From positions 9,927,664 to 9,991,663 of the forward strand of contig NC_133220.1 of the NCBI RefSeq assembly GCF_040436345.1: a stretch of 64,000 nucleotides of DNA, in the 5' to 3' direction. How positions within the stretch are numbered: position 1 is the first letter of the stretch; every line of letters begins with the position of its first letter. Below the pieces are notes generated by a model. It searched no databases and had not been told where the DNA came from. It was given only the letters and a program-made list of their open reading frames with translations. This document shows, in pieces, positions 1-13,700 of the stretch. Source of the DNA: Pagrus major (Eukaryota; Chordata; Actinopteri; Spariformes; Sparidae). The position numbers and the translations under genes were made by a program.

Positions 1-2878
1 GTACAGCATCTCTCAAAAACTACACAGCCAACCTATACCTTTAAATGTTCACTGTATGGACTGATTGCATTGATTTTCAATACAACTATTTGTGTGAGGG
101 TTTGTGTGTTATTCCGGTAAAGATGCAGCCATGTTTATATTGTGTAAGCTACATTGTAATGATTTCATTATTTTTGAAAATAACAATATAGTGGGAGTTG
201 TGCGAAAACGCCCCGGTAACGTGTGAATATTCCCATTTATTTTTTAATATGAATACAATGTCTGTTTGCTTTTATTGTTTAAATGAAGAGGTATTTCTTT
301 ATTAGACCTCGGGGTGTAAAAACAACGTCCTTGTCAAGTGTTCCATATTCCAAATAACATTAAAAACAGCAAGAAAACAATGTACTAGAGATACTAATGG
401 CAATTATTTAAGACAAAAACAAATTCAGCTATTAAAAGTATCGCACCATGTGTCACAAAATACCTTATTTATTTCTGTGTCTGTACCACTGCTTTTGTGA
501 TCATAGTTTTAATGAACTATTCTCACAATACGTAAGAATTCTAGTTGAAAACATTCAAAAATTAACTAAAATTATGAGAAGAATGTGAAGAAATAACAGA
601 TTTGACAGAATGACATCTATGTGTTGTGTTGCAGAGAAATCTGCTGATATTAACATGCTAACCAGCTAGCCCCTTCCCTGTCCCAGTCCAAAGCTCCCGC
701 GCTAGCGCCTTTAGCACTTACCTCACTTTTTCAGTCTTCACAAATATTGGGAAAGGAATAAGAAGGACAAAGGACAGTTAAGTAATGACTAATGAAGGTA
801 AACTTAAAAACTACGAAGTACAACTACTTCTACAACAGAAAAGGCAACTAGGATGAGGTTAAAGGATATGTTTGCATTTCTCCAGGACATTTGATCTTTA
901 CTGTTAACACTGTTTTCATTGTGTGTATTTCAGATTTGCATCCTAAAACTCCATCCTATCTCTAAAGTCTGTCTTCATAACAATACCAAAATGTTCATAA
1001 TGTGCATTGAATGTGGGCAAATCAAGCCACAGCTTGTTTTTAGGCCACTATTCCCTGTTTGTGTTACCATCTGTCCAACATGGCTCACCAACACTGGTCC
1101 ATACAGACTGTCACTTTAGAGGAAACACACTTGATATAACTAAGTCAGGCTGTCGAAGCCTCATTTTAGCTTTGGTTGAACTTTGGTTAGAGAGCATTTT
1201 CACACAGAACAATGGGGACATCAAAGTCAATATAGACCGGAGGAGCAAACCAATAACGCTTTCAATGTACATGTGGGACTTGCTTTAAAACAGACTTGAA
1301 AAAATGTGGACCTATCCTTTAAATGTTAACTCCTAGAAAAAGCACAATAAAAATGTATGTATCTGAATTGTCATTGTTAGCCAAGCCTTTCAGCGACTCC
1401 GCCGAGGATGTGAGGAGGTTCTGACTGTCTAGTGAGAGAGATTAGAGACCACGGGGTGCCGCAAATTCATTATATGTTGGATGGAGATAGCTAAGCTAAG
1501 AAAAGCCATACACGCCTCTAATTGTGACCTTGTTTTATAACTAGACTATTAGAAAGACTGTTTGGCAAGTAAAATCCATGTGTGGGCTCTCTTTCCTGTT
1601 TCCAGTTATTGTAAAGAAATACACTCATTTTAAGACAACAGAGACTGATGTAAGTGTGAGACCGAATTCTAATGAGCAATTAAAAATAAAAATAAACTTC
1701 GAAAATAAACTCAACCCGGCTCCTCAGGTGCAGCAAACACCACAGGTACGTTATGAAGGTGCGAGAGACTTCCGTTAATCCTTTCAGAGGTGAGTAAAGA
1801 CAAAACCCTTGCACAGAATACCGACACAAGAGAAGTTGTTGTTGTGACTGACAGCGCAACAGCCCACACGCACATCGACAGACGTACACACCTCCAGGGC
1901 TCCCGCAGCGCCACAGAAACCATCTCTGATCTTTTCTCCTCCAACATTGACTAATGAGCTCATGATGAGAGATTCACCAAATCTCAGCTCGTATTTCACA
2001 GCTGAGAAATCAGGGTTGAACCCCTGAGCCGAGGATCCTTACATCCATGCCCGCATTACTGAGGGAGCAAAATGGAGGAAATCTTTTTTTTTTTCTTTTT
2101 TAAAACACAAGCTTCTGGTGATGTCATGGCAACAAAAACAGGTTATTATGAATGTAGGACATTTTTCGCAAGCCAGCAAGTTCATATTTTCTATATTTAA
2201 CCATAAATTGGTGGTGATATAGCGGTTGGAGTATAGATGGTGACACTGCCATTGTTATCCGCTGTATATTTTAATGAGTGCCCTGCCGCCTGTGTAATCA
2301 TCCCTTTAATCGGCCCCAAAGCATTTACAGAGTGGAATTTAAGACATTTAGTTTGTGAAGCTCAGCCGAGTTTCTCCTCTTGGGGCCCCAGTTTTGCCAC
2401 TTTCCATCTGATACGCACACATAATGTGCATATACATGCGCGCTCGCTCTGTACTGTAGCTCCCGTTCTCCCATCAATTCTGCCTTAATCATCTCTCTTC
2501 ATGGATCTTCCCCCCGCCATGCCCAGAGGCCTACGGCATCTTCATAATCTGATCCTCCATCACGCGGCGGCTGGTCCTCCGTGCGAGAGGGGCGGCGCAG
2601 CTTGATTGATTGGAATTACTTGACAAGTTTTTATCTAAAAATAGCTCTGCTGATACAGACAAACTACTCACATGCTCGGGGGGTAAACATAATCAATAAT
2701 AAAATTTCAATTACTCCGTAAATAACTGCTCATCTCATCCAGGGTTGTTTTAAAGAGGAGTGTTAGGGGATGGTGGAACTGCAATGGTGCAAAAACACAA
2801 TGCATAAGAGAAACAGTTTACTGCATCATCCGATCACTAAAAATAGGGTTGCATTTATTTTCACCATTGATCGACCTT

Positions 2879-3200
2879 ACGACCTCTGCCAAGGAGGTCG
2901 TGTTTTACCTGTGTCTGTTTGTCTGTTGGTTGGTTTGTCAGCAGAATTTCACAAAAACTACTGAGGAGATTTCCAGAAAACTTGGACAGAGGATGTGTCT
3001 TGGCCCAGAGTAGATCCACTTAACTTTTGGTGCAGGTCCAGGTGAAGGAACACATCCAAGAATTTTTTTTTCTCACTTCTTTAACATTTTGAGATTGTGT
3101 TTTTCTCATATTTGTGTTCATTTCTCATGGAATAATGCATGGATATTGATGAAAAAAACAATCAGGCGTACAGTATTTAGGTGGCTGATATCTAGGAATT
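2879..3200 (+). repeat. Dispersed repeat, copy 1 (CTCTGCCAAGGAGG family)
   Basis: It begins CCTCTGCCAAGGAGG and contains GTTTGTCAGCAGAATTTCAC, AAACTTGGACAGAGGATG and, after a T-rich run, GTGGCTGATATCTAGG. The same modules in the same order recur at 28353-28645. Such GCCAAGGAGG repeats with KTTTGTCAGCAG are widespread in fish and other animals. No open frame is preserved. Confidence 0.6.
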
Positions 3201-6200
3201 TGATAGCCCATGAATACAACACCAAATGACTTGTTTTGTCCAATCAGCAGTCCAAAACCCAAAGAAGTTCAATATGCAATGATATTAAACAGAGAAAAGC
3301 CTATATTTGAGAAGCATGAATCAAGCTGGTTAAAGACTTTCAAGGACATGAATCAATTATCAAAATAGTACTCAAAAAGAGAAGTTGTTTGATTAAAAAA
3401 AAAAAGATCATTTCAGCATCACGTCAAAACAACATGCTCGCAGACATCAGACAGTCATATGTTAAAGAGATAAATCTGCTCATCTTTTGTCTTTTAAAGT
3501 CTCTAAAAAAAACTAATAAAAAAATAACTGGATGATATTACTCCACTGATTATTAATAAAACTACTTTTTTTCCTTCTTGTTTGGGCTTCACTGTGTAGA
3601 AGGATGTTTGTGCCAGGTTTGACACTAGATGGCTGTTTTCACATTGCTCTGTTTTAAGAGGCGGGGCCTACGAGCATGATTTGTGACATCACAAACGGGT
3701 TGGAAGACAATCCTGCTGCGATAGAGTGTGAAGTGGAAACCTGAAGCCTCCATTGCAGCTGCAGTAAGAAATGGACCTTAAAGGGAAGTAGGAGACATCT
3801 CCTGTAAAGTGGCTACATTTTTTAAATGACATATATTTGCATAATCAAAGAGTGTGCAACCTTATTTTGTTGTATCATATCAAAAACCCATTACTAATCA
3901 AAGCGCAGTGTTTTATACGTGTTAAAACAGGTCTGGGGGGATCTTTAAAAAAATGCAATAGTATGATGAAACAAAGTGAGCTACTTCTTCTTCTTCTGAA
4001 TGCAGGTGATGTACAGTAATCTCACCCAGTTCTCACAGATTTCCTCAGCTCACAGTCCAGAGCTGAATCCTGATGAGACGTGTTAGTGATCTTTTGCCAT
4101 CCTCAGTGACAGCCGGCGAAGGAGGCAGCAGGTTGCTTTGGCGGAGGTGGAGACGCCCTCCTCCTTACCCTCCTTCTTCAAGGAGCGTACAAGAAGAACA
4201 GGTGAGCGCAGAGAAAAAAAGGGGAAGGTTTGGCAGCTGGGGTCCTAGCAGTCTTTTCAGGCATTCATTATTTAGCCCGTCTAAAAATACATCAGAGGCT
4301 GCCTCCCTTCCAGCACATGGTGCATCTGAATTTCACAGCATCCTGCTCTCAGCCACTCAATCTGATCTGAGGAGCTGCTTGATCTACTGTACATCAAGGT
4401 AACGCATGTGCACAGAGGCACACAGGCTCACACACATTTAATGTCACAGATGCACAGAGAAACATGGACACTTTTAATCAAAACTACAAAAACAAAAGAA
4501 ATAGAGTGGAAACATTCACACGTTGATATTTTTACAACAAATTAGAGGCATGATTTTTAAGAAGTCGTTCACTCACACTTCAAACAAACCCTACAAAGAC
4601 ATTCAAAAGCACAATCTATTGCGCAAGCCTGCTAATTTACGGCAACAGCACAGCAATGTGACAGTAATTTGCACACAAGCAAGCAGAGCTCACAACACCT
4701 CAAGAAAATTAGCTAAGTGAACCAGATATGCCTCACAGGCAGCGTCCTCTTAACACCATGTATCCCTGATGACTTTCACATGCTGCCTCCTGCTAGAGAG
4801 TGCTCCGCGTCTTGAGCTCGTAATGTTAGACGCAGTCCATGAAATCAAACATCTACCAGGTCACAGATTGGACAGCGCTCATTGTTAATTGCATTGGGGA
4901 GAGAATGTCAACTTAATTATTTCAGCCGGAGCTGGAAATGATTCCTTGCAAATCTATTAGACACGTATGCTATGCGAGTCATGTACTGAGCCCCACAAGT
5001 CAATAAGCGGGGCGTCCGCCAGGACAGATGAGTGGCTCTAACAGGCCAGCTGTGATTTAGATGGCCAGATTAAGATGGTAGAACGTTAAATCTGGTCTGA
5101 TTAAGGCTGGGCTTTTGTGTATTAATGAAATGAGTCGATGTTCACTGCTTCAGGGCCGCATGGCCGATATGATCTTAAAATAATAAAGCAATATTTTTAG
5201 GCTGCATCTCGATACCTGATTTATATGTTGATATTTTGAAATATGCTCAAAAGCACTTCATAAATGCCAGGACTGGTCTACCAAATCAAACATCACAATA
5301 TTATTTCACCAAATACCTCAATATCAATATTACGGCAATACTGTGGGGCTGACTATTGGTACTTTCACAAAATATTAAGATTGGATATGATGACTAAGTG
5401 GGTAAAGGCAAGTAAAACAGTCTGGGACGTTCAGAAAATGATATAACTTTACATTACGGCTCATGCCATATCACAAAAATAGTAATCTAAAGATTATTCT
5501 CAGTATTGATCATTCTGCCTATTATTTGTTTTTATTAATTAAATAATCATTTGGTGATCAGAGAAGAAAGTGAGGGAAAAAAATGACCGTAACAATTTCT
5601 AGGAGCCAAGGGCTTTTTTTTATTTTACATCCTACAGTCCAAAACCAAAAGGAATTTAATTAACATTAGAGCTGAACAGTTCATTGAGATATCATTGAAA
5701 TCCAAATATGGTCAAGTGGAATATCCAAATCGCAGGAGCTGCAATTTTTGATGAAGGAAAAAATCACAGCCGTGATTCAAAAACAGAAAAAATACTGAAA
5801 AGATGTGCCAGAATACTTTGGCACATCATTTCATGAGCCAGGTGTGTGGGAGAGGCTCAGGTTGCAACCAAACTCCCGCACAGTGTCTGCGTTTCGGCAC
5901 TAGACCTTCATTGGGCAAATAGTTTGATAAAAAAGAGAAGCTATCTTAACATGGGGAGGCTGCAAACCTGCAGCCGATCACGTTCCCCACATGAATGAGC
6001 ATTTCCTTCATCATTTCTAGATTTTTTTTCAGTGAAAATGAAATGCAAAAAAAATGCCATTCCCACTAAAATCATGACTGATCACTGTTGTAATATCTGT
6101 CAAAATAAAGCCAACATGGTTCTTTTGCATATCGTTCAGGGAAGAGTAAAAAAATCTCACATTTCAGAGGCTTGACTGAGGACACATTTGGCATGTTTGC

Positions 6201-6315
6201 TTGAAAATCGTCCAAAGCTACTACAAGGGACTTTCGGTATTTGCTGACTCTGTTGGCCACTTTGTACAAAAGATGAAGAGAATGAAGCAAAGTAAACTGT
6301 GTTTTAATACTGATG

Positions 6316-6450
6316 ACAGAGCAGCTTCTTTACTCTGGCTGTGAGACTCTTCAATTCATCCTCAGCACTGCACCATTAAACATTGTGTACATTTTCTGCC
6401 TTATCTGCCCCGGATAAGTCGGAATCCGACCCAGTGACAGGCCTTCAGAA
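6316..6450 (+). repeat. LINE-derived dispersed fragment, copy A
   Basis: It contains AGCAGCTTCTTTACTCTGGC, GTGAGACTCTTCAATTCATC and CTCAGCACTG, then GGATAAGTCGGAATCCGACC. The same order occurs on the other strand at 9881-10020, and the first part recurs at 9658-9725. I take it for the 3' end of a fish non-LTR element. Confidence 0.45.
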
Positions 6451-6772
6451 TTACTATAGTAATTAGAAATAACCAGTCCTCTCACTGATGGTCTTGTTTG
6501 CTTATGTAGGTCAAATACAGGCTGTTTCACAACCAGTTAAAAGTATCCTTGTTACAATACTACCTATTGTGTGAATGGTCTGCACAGGTAATGATTTTAC
6601 AGAAAAGGGTTGTTGACTCATCCATCGTGGGTGAGACTTAACTGGTAAGCGATTTTCATTTTTGTGCAACTGACTCCGACATCTTCCGTCAGCTCGAACT
6701 CCGATTGAACCAGTTCTGAGTTCGAGGGCGAAGTAAACAGATCAATTGTGTTTAAGCACTCCACGCGAGAAG

Positions 6773-6885
6773 CCCTTCACAGGAGCCAAACAAAATTCAA
6801 GATCCCTCACATGTACACAGAGAGTCTGTCGAGCACAGGAAGCCGATACATGCATACTGACGTTACACATCTCTCCTGTGAAGGG
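6773..6885. repeat. 13-bp inverted repeat bounding a 113-bp segment
   Basis: CCCTTCACAGGAG (6773-6785) and CTCCTGTGAAGGG (6873-6885) are exact complements. The 87 bases between them show no named feature. It could be the ends of a tiny MITE or a hairpin precursor; no target-site duplication is visible. Confidence 0.6.
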
Positions 6886-7974
6886 TGTTTGTATCACTGA
6901 GTGTTTCTCTCTTTTGGCCTGCATACACGCACAGACATCACGGCGAGATTTAAAAAATGCACACATAAGAGGAAACCCTGATGTATGCATTTACCACAAT
7001 ACTCAGCACTATTCAGGATAAAAGGCCGCACAACAATTGCGGCCATGCCCCAGTTATGAGCTGGGACCGATGGGAACGCAGCTTTGAGGGAGGTAAAGTA
7101 TTGGCATGGGAGAAGGGACTGGGAGAGGGAAAAGCAGACTACTTCAAAAGACTGAATGTGAGCCGGTGGCTCAGAGCATGCTGATTGTACGTGACGTGAA
7201 ATCTACAGCCGGATCTTAGCAGCCTGACGGAGCAGATGGAAATGAGATTTTTCATCACTGAAGGATATATCTGATAACTAGCAAACTTTGTGAAAAATAT
7301 CTTCTCTCTAAAAAACTCTGCTGAGGCTGACATTTGAGGCTGCATTTTTATGATGTATGCATTCAAAATGGGTCACAGATCTGAAATGTATCACTGCAGT
7401 TTTGTTTGAAGGATGCAGTTTACTGTTGTACAACAACTCAGACTGAGTCAGGCAAACGTGTTAAATTAAAGAACAATAACTAACATTTGAAAAGGGACAT
7501 CAAGCAGTCTGTGACTTTAGTTATGCTTTATATTATGGTCTTTGTCAGCAGCATTAGTTCATCAGGTAATGAGGCCTTTATAAGTCTCTATAAGACGCTT
7601 ATCAACATTAATAAGACTTTATACATTTTAATCATAGCACCACATGTTTATTGTTAGATTATGATGCATTTATAAGCAGAAACTTGTCAGGAAGTATTCA
7701 TTCCAATAAAGAATAAAAGTCATACAGTCATTTTTTAACAATAACACATCTACAGAGCTTGCAGAAAGATGCAGAATAAATGTCTTTTCCTTAAAAACAT
7801 TTTTATGATTGTGAATCAATCATTTTTAAATATGTGTCGGGTCTAAAATGATTGTTTTTTTTATCTCTGTGTAAGAATTCTGCTGGTTCCAGCTTCAAAC
7901 AAGGTTTGTCAGCCGTTGGTATCACGTGGTTTCTGTGATTTGTCAGCAATCAAACTTGGTAGTTGCCAGTTTGT

Positions 7975-7993
7975 GGGGGGGGGGGGGGGGGGG
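7975..7993. repeat. Poly-G run of 19
   Basis: Nineteen consecutive G bases following TTGT. Length is likely to be unreliable in an assembly. Confidence 0.9.
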
Positions 7994-9657
7994 AAGTAAG
8001 AATGGCTGTGTTCCACTGTATGCACCCAGCACACTGTACTGCTCTAATGTTAGCGATCTAGCATTAGCAACGCTAGGGTTAGCCAGTGTTGTGTTAATGA
8101 TAATGTTAGCTAACTTTTGCTAGCTAACGTAGGACTTCAATAGAAAGTTTTACCACGACTTTTATCCGTCGCCATGTTAGGGAATTTTGCAAGGAAATCT
8201 CAGCTCCTGCTGAGACCCTGCTGGTGTTTGACATGTCATCAGGGTTAGGGTCAAAAAAAGTTAATAAAATGCCTCATTTCATTAAACTCAATCTGTTATT
8301 AAATCTTAAACTTGTCTCTCCTTTTAGCAGCTAATCTTAAAAGATTTGAAATAAGATTTAATAAATGAGATAATCGGATTTGATACTGGATCTACATTTG
8401 ATAAGATGTTATCTGACCCTGATCTTTCACATCACACCTGTTTATATGTAAATTGTGTATTTGCTGCGGCTCAGTGAAAATGCACCTATAACATGATTGT
8501 CAGTTTAAAGCAACATCCTCTGGTTTTATACATTTCCGGGAGCACATGCGTCTCCTTCATAAAGGGAAACATTCACTGCAGCAACAAAGTGGTCTAAAAA
8601 TAAAACAGCACATATATTTTCAAATACAAATCCACTCAGGCCCTGAACAACTGAGCTGTATTTGATTATTTAATGTATGAGCTCAGAGTAGTGCAGTAAT
8701 ACTCCTGACTATTGACCTGAATGTGTATGTGATGTAGTTATCTCCATCTCTGTCATCCATCAAGGGATCATGCAAAGCTTTCACATGGAAGATCTCACTC
8801 TAAAATAGGCAACACACATCTAATTATACGTACACACAGCCTTATGTAACGGACTATATTCGTTGGATATATTCACTTAACGATGCTGATCACAACCTGA
8901 GAGCGAGAGAAGCTGTCCTCACTCTGCTGAACGTCTTTACAATTCGTCCCGGGAAGCAGCTGTGGGACGTTTACTCGATTACTTTAAAGGTATATGTTCC
9001 TTATTGTAGTGCTATAAGTGCTGTATTATGCTTTAACTCCTACTTTGACACCTATAGTCACTCTGCATATTAAGATTTTATATACAAAACCTCTAATGAG
9101 CCTCTACAATAGTACAGATAACAATGCATATTAATTATACAGTGCTTTTCAAGATACTTAAAGATGCATTACACAACAAAATAAATAAAAGATCTTACCT
9201 ACCTACATATTAATGCATCTGTGATTACAGAGCTGACATGATTAGCTGATTAGTTTATAGGCAAAAAAAACGTATTCCAATTCTAATAATTCATGTTTTT
9301 TTGCATTTTTAAAGATTATTTGGCAACAATTTCCTGGTTGTGTCATCAAAACTAATAATATTTCCAGGTTTGCTTCCTCTTATATGACAGTTAACTAGAT
9401 AACTTTGGGTTTTGGACAAAACAGACCAACACTTCCAGTCGTCACTTTGGGATCTGGAGCTTAGTGCATATTTTTCAGGTAACTTGTGCCAATTTTATGG
9501 AACAAATTGTTGATTAAATGAATAATTTGCCAGAATAATCCAACATACTTAATAATAATAACAATATTAAAGTAATTTTACTTTTGATACATCAAGCAGA
9601 TTCTTTAAGGCTATTAAAAGACAACACCCACCGCAGTCAAAGTGTGGTCACCCTGCT

Positions 9658-10020
9658 GCAGTGCAGCTTCTTTCCTCAGGCTGTGAGACTCCTGAACTCA
9701 TCTTCAACACTTCATCATAAAAGCAATTATTGTCTTGTGTAACATAAAGGGACTACAAGGAACTTTAACTAATTAGAGAACAGTCACAATCTTATACTGA
9801 TGCCTCTGACCGTCATAAGCAATGAGCAAGATCATCAGCGAGAAGAGTGGCTATGTCTATATAGATATTATAGTTGTTCTTAATGCCTCTCACTGGGTCA
9901 GGTTCTGACTTATCCAGCCCCGGTTGGATAACTCATTAAAATTAAAATTCTGTCATGGCAGAGTGCTGAGGATGAATTGAGGGGTCTCACAGTGTGAGGA
10001 AAGAAGCAGCTCTGTAGTCT
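9658..10020. repeat. Two LINE-derived fragments in inverted orientation
   Basis: 9658-9725 (plus) reads AGCTTCTTTCCTCAGGCTGT and GAGACTCCTGAACTCATC. 9881-10020 (minus) reads AGCTGCTTCTTTCCTCACAC, GAGACCCCTCAATTCATCCT and GGATAAGTCAGAACCTGACC. They belong to the same family as 6316-6450 and face each other across about 155 bases. Confidence 0.45.
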
Positions 10021-10552
10021 GGTGGTACAGCACAGACGAGCCGAGCTGTGTTTAAAAAAGGAAACCAGCATCAAAAATATGTTGCATCTTTCTTTTACCC
10101 ACTTTCAAGTGAAATGCTCAGCTAGCCAGATCAAGATCTTTATGATATGAGTCGGTGGTGCTCATACAGTTTTTTGTCCACAGGGGCCACCAGGCTCAAT
10201 AAAGAAAATGAAAGTTCCTTGTAGCTGCCTTAACGAAAAGATTCTTGCACTACTGCTCCTATGTACACAAATACAAGAACGCACGTGGCTGCTCACATGT
10301 TTTCTTAAATGACACGCCTTGGATCAGGAAATACCGGCTCAGAGAGGAGCAGAAACTAGCCAGAGGTGGCTCATAGCCTCCCTCTAAATCAACAGTGCGG
10401 CAGGCACATCCAGTTATCCACCTCTGCTTTCCACTCCAGCAACAAGAGCAGTGCACTCCCGTCCAGCTCTGCAGCAGACAATGGACTATTTATCTAAACC
10501 CTCTCTCTCTGTCAGCTCCCAGGACACATGTGGGCATGTTCATTCACCCACC

Positions 10553-10580
10553 TACACAAACACACACACACACACACACG
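10553..10580. repeat. CA dinucleotide repeat
   Basis: An interrupted CA tract with about ten pure units, followed by GCACGC. Confidence 0.9.
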
Positions 10581-10763
10581 CACGCTCGCAGCTCTTGATT
10601 CCATCTATGTAAGTACAATGTAAGCATGCATTAGGAGCTACGGGTAAAAGAGGAAAAGCTGTTTTCCTCTTTACAGGCAATGCTTGAGTGATCTACTCCC
10701 TGACTCCGGGGCAAGTGGCTCTACACAGACACATATCTTAGCACAGCTCCCTATGGCAATGCA

Positions 10764-10764
10764 A

Positions 10765-10794
<30 letters not shown>
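10764..10794. repeat. GT/GA compound microsatellite
   Basis: About ten GT units run directly into five GA units. Confidence 0.9.
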
Positions 10795-10795
<1 letters not shown>

Positions 10796-13700
10796 TACAA
10801 AAGATGTACAGTATGTGTGTCTACATGCACTTGTCTGTGGAAGGGCCAGATGGGCAAAAGGGAAAAACTGAGCCAAATAAAAAAGGACGATGGCAAAAAG
10901 AGAAGAAGAAGAAGACGAAGAGGGGAAATGGGGAGAGAGGGCACTTGGAGCGGAAATGCTTCAGTGCCTCTGCGGCCTGCCACCTCGTATCGCGGAGCAT
11001 CCGCTGACAGATGAATGCAGGAGAGCCCAATAATAGAAATGTTCGGGCATAAACGCCCGGATGAAGGGGAGGAGCTCCCGCATGCGAGCTGATGCGTAAG
11101 TATGGCAGAGGGTAGCCAGGGGTCAGCCGTCTCAGCGACAGCTACCCATCTCACGGAGCGCCGGGCAGAAACCTGTATGAGATCTGACTTATCTCAGTGT
11201 GACTGGTTAACTTTTTTGGTTTCACAGAGCACGCTTCAATACTGTTACCATGGTAACTCTTACCTTGAGTCTAGACTTATTGTCCAAGATGGCTTATTTT
11301 ACTCTTTTAGCCTGTGTCTTTTATAGCGCTTGTGCTTTGTTTCTGAATGCGTTGCTAATGCAGCTGCCAAGGGTCGTACACACAGTGTTTCTAAGATAAG
11401 GAGATGTGAGAGTAATTGACAAGGCTATATAAACAAAATGCCTGTTTATGTAACGGATGGATTATCAGATGTCCTACCAGGTCTGGAGTCCCCTAACCTG
11501 GGTCTACTCTTTGAAATGACTGCTACCTCTAGCATTACATGATTTGAAGACTTTTTTTTTGCTCCAGCCACTTTGAGTATCGGTCAATACATGCAATCCA
11601 ATATTTTATATTTGGGTAATACTTTACTTAAAACGTTGTATATGTCAGACATGAACATAACTTTTCATTGCAAACAGCTCTTTGTCTTGAGTCCCAGGCT
11701 CTACAAACTATCTGTCACAGAAAAAGGTTCACTTCCTAAAACACATTTCATATAATCGTCCATCTAAAAGTTTCAGGAATAAAGGGCATTTTGCTGAAAA
11801 GCGTTGCCCAACACAACACAGCTGCAGAGGGCATAATTAGGCTGCAGAAAGCCGGCATTAAAGTTGCCGAAGCAATTTAAATCTGTCTAATAGAAGAATG
11901 GCTCTGCTTTAAAGCTGCCCTGTGGAGCTGATTAGAAAAACAAGTTATTTTTGCAGTCACCAAAACATTTGCAAAGTCGACCTTTTCAACATTTTGAAAC
12001 CTGCATTGTTCACATTCACGTTCACCGGCGTGCAGTCTTCTTCGCTGCCTTTTGTCGGCACATTGTTCCATACCTTTCGGATCACTGGAAATACGTCATC
12101 GTTGGCAGGATCGCATCATTGTTTGCAAATGCATCCTTGTGCTCGAGACAAAAAAAAAAATGGGGACTCAAACAAAGTGCTCAACAGCACTAGTGGTCAG
12201 AAACTCCAGATGATACCTTTAAAACAACATTATGCAACTATTTTTCCTTAAGATAACAGCTTCAAAATCATTTTGATGGTTCAGTGACTTGCAATAGGGT
12301 GAATGGTGTCTCTTTCTCAGCCCTCCTATCACTTGTTTCTGCACTATGTAACTTCAGTGAGCGTGTCACATCACAGTTACGGCTGATTGTGGTGAAACTG
12401 GATCATATTTAAATGGAGAAAACGTTTTCTGGTTTTCTCTCTGGTGTCCTCTGGCTGCGCTGTCTCAACTCTCTGTGACTCTCTGTGAGACGACTGTGTG
12501 ACCTGCTCTGAGCACACCGCCGGGAGGGTTGGTATTTGTTTATGCCGTCATCACAGGAGCTTTACGGAGGATGAGGATTTTCAGGTCCTGGGGCAGAAAA
12601 AGGCAACAGAACCAGAGTCAGGCGTGCTGGCAACTGGACCACACCGAAGAAGACGCTGTAAGGAAGCTAAGAGAAAAAGGGATGGTGACCTGGTGACAGG
12701 AGAAGGACAAGAGTAAATCTCAGACTGGCTTTTAGTCGTTGGCAACGGCTTCACTTAATGAGAGGCTGCAGACAGACGCGGAGCTGGCTGTTGAATAATA
12801 ATTAAATATTAGCTGGCTTTGTCTTGTGTTTTTGCACTTGCTTGAAGTTTGGCTGTGTTGGCCAAGTTGTCAACTTGCTAGCTTTTGATCATATGCCAAG
12901 TCAGCCCATTTCGACAGTGGTTTAGCTGGTAGCATGTTATAGCCAGGTGTTAGAGTTTCCGATTCAGGTTACGTTCGCTTGGCATGCCGTTACTGTTGAG
13001 TCAACCAGCATAAAAAGTGCCTGAGCGTACATCTTGACTTGAATACAAGTTTTCAAGATGTAAAGTTTTTTCCTCGTGCCATATTATCTGCAGTTGTTAC
13101 ATTACATCTGACAACTTGTTACACAACCTGGGATTTGTACATACAACAGTTGTGGTGCACTCATCGACAGCAAGGGACGCCAAATTGCACAAAATACCAT
13201 TTTTTACATAATGTTACCTTAAAGCAAGGCCCAACAGCTTATGGTGAATAATGTCTACCAACGTTCTACTGTCTACTTGTGCAACTGTTTCCCATTATCC
13301 TGAAGTTGTGGCTCGTGAGCACAGTGAATGGTGCTCAAAGTTACAAAGCTTTGCTTTAAGAAAAGATAACCTTCATCACAGGTCTCCTATCTGTATAGCC
13401 TCCTTGCATTTTCTGTGAAGAGGATGTTGTGGCAGGGCGGACAGCCTCTCTCCATCTCCAGCGTGAACACAATGGTGAAGTCGAGGAGCGGTTCTCAACC
13501 AATAACAGCACTTCACAGCTGTGGTTAACTTGAGAAATGCGAAAGCACTGCAAGCAACGTAACTCTTTACACATCAAATGCTTTAAGTCTCGTGCTGTAA
13601 TCTCTTAAAGACTTCAGTATTGGAAATATTGGTTGTTTAGAAATGCTCTCTGCAGATTTTATATGTTTGATCTCAGCTGTCAGTGTATCGACCGAGTATA

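Noticed and set aside
3600..3800. GGCGGGGCC/TTTGTGACATCAC segment resembling a promoter
   Set aside because: These words belong to a dispersed sequence often seen in fish genomes, and no gene begins nearby.
4073..4402. 109-codon plus-strand open frame
   Set aside because: There is no homology I recognise, it lies in a probable intron beside dispersed repeats, and no promoter or exon borders are evident.
8040..8130. Cluster of GTTAGC/GCTAGC palindromic words
   Set aside because: Short repeated words in an intron with no consistent period or arms; it looks like low-complexity drift.
10738..11154. 138-codon minus-strand open frame
   Set aside because: It reads through a GT/GA microsatellite and a purine-rich run. 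The protein is low complexity with no family match.
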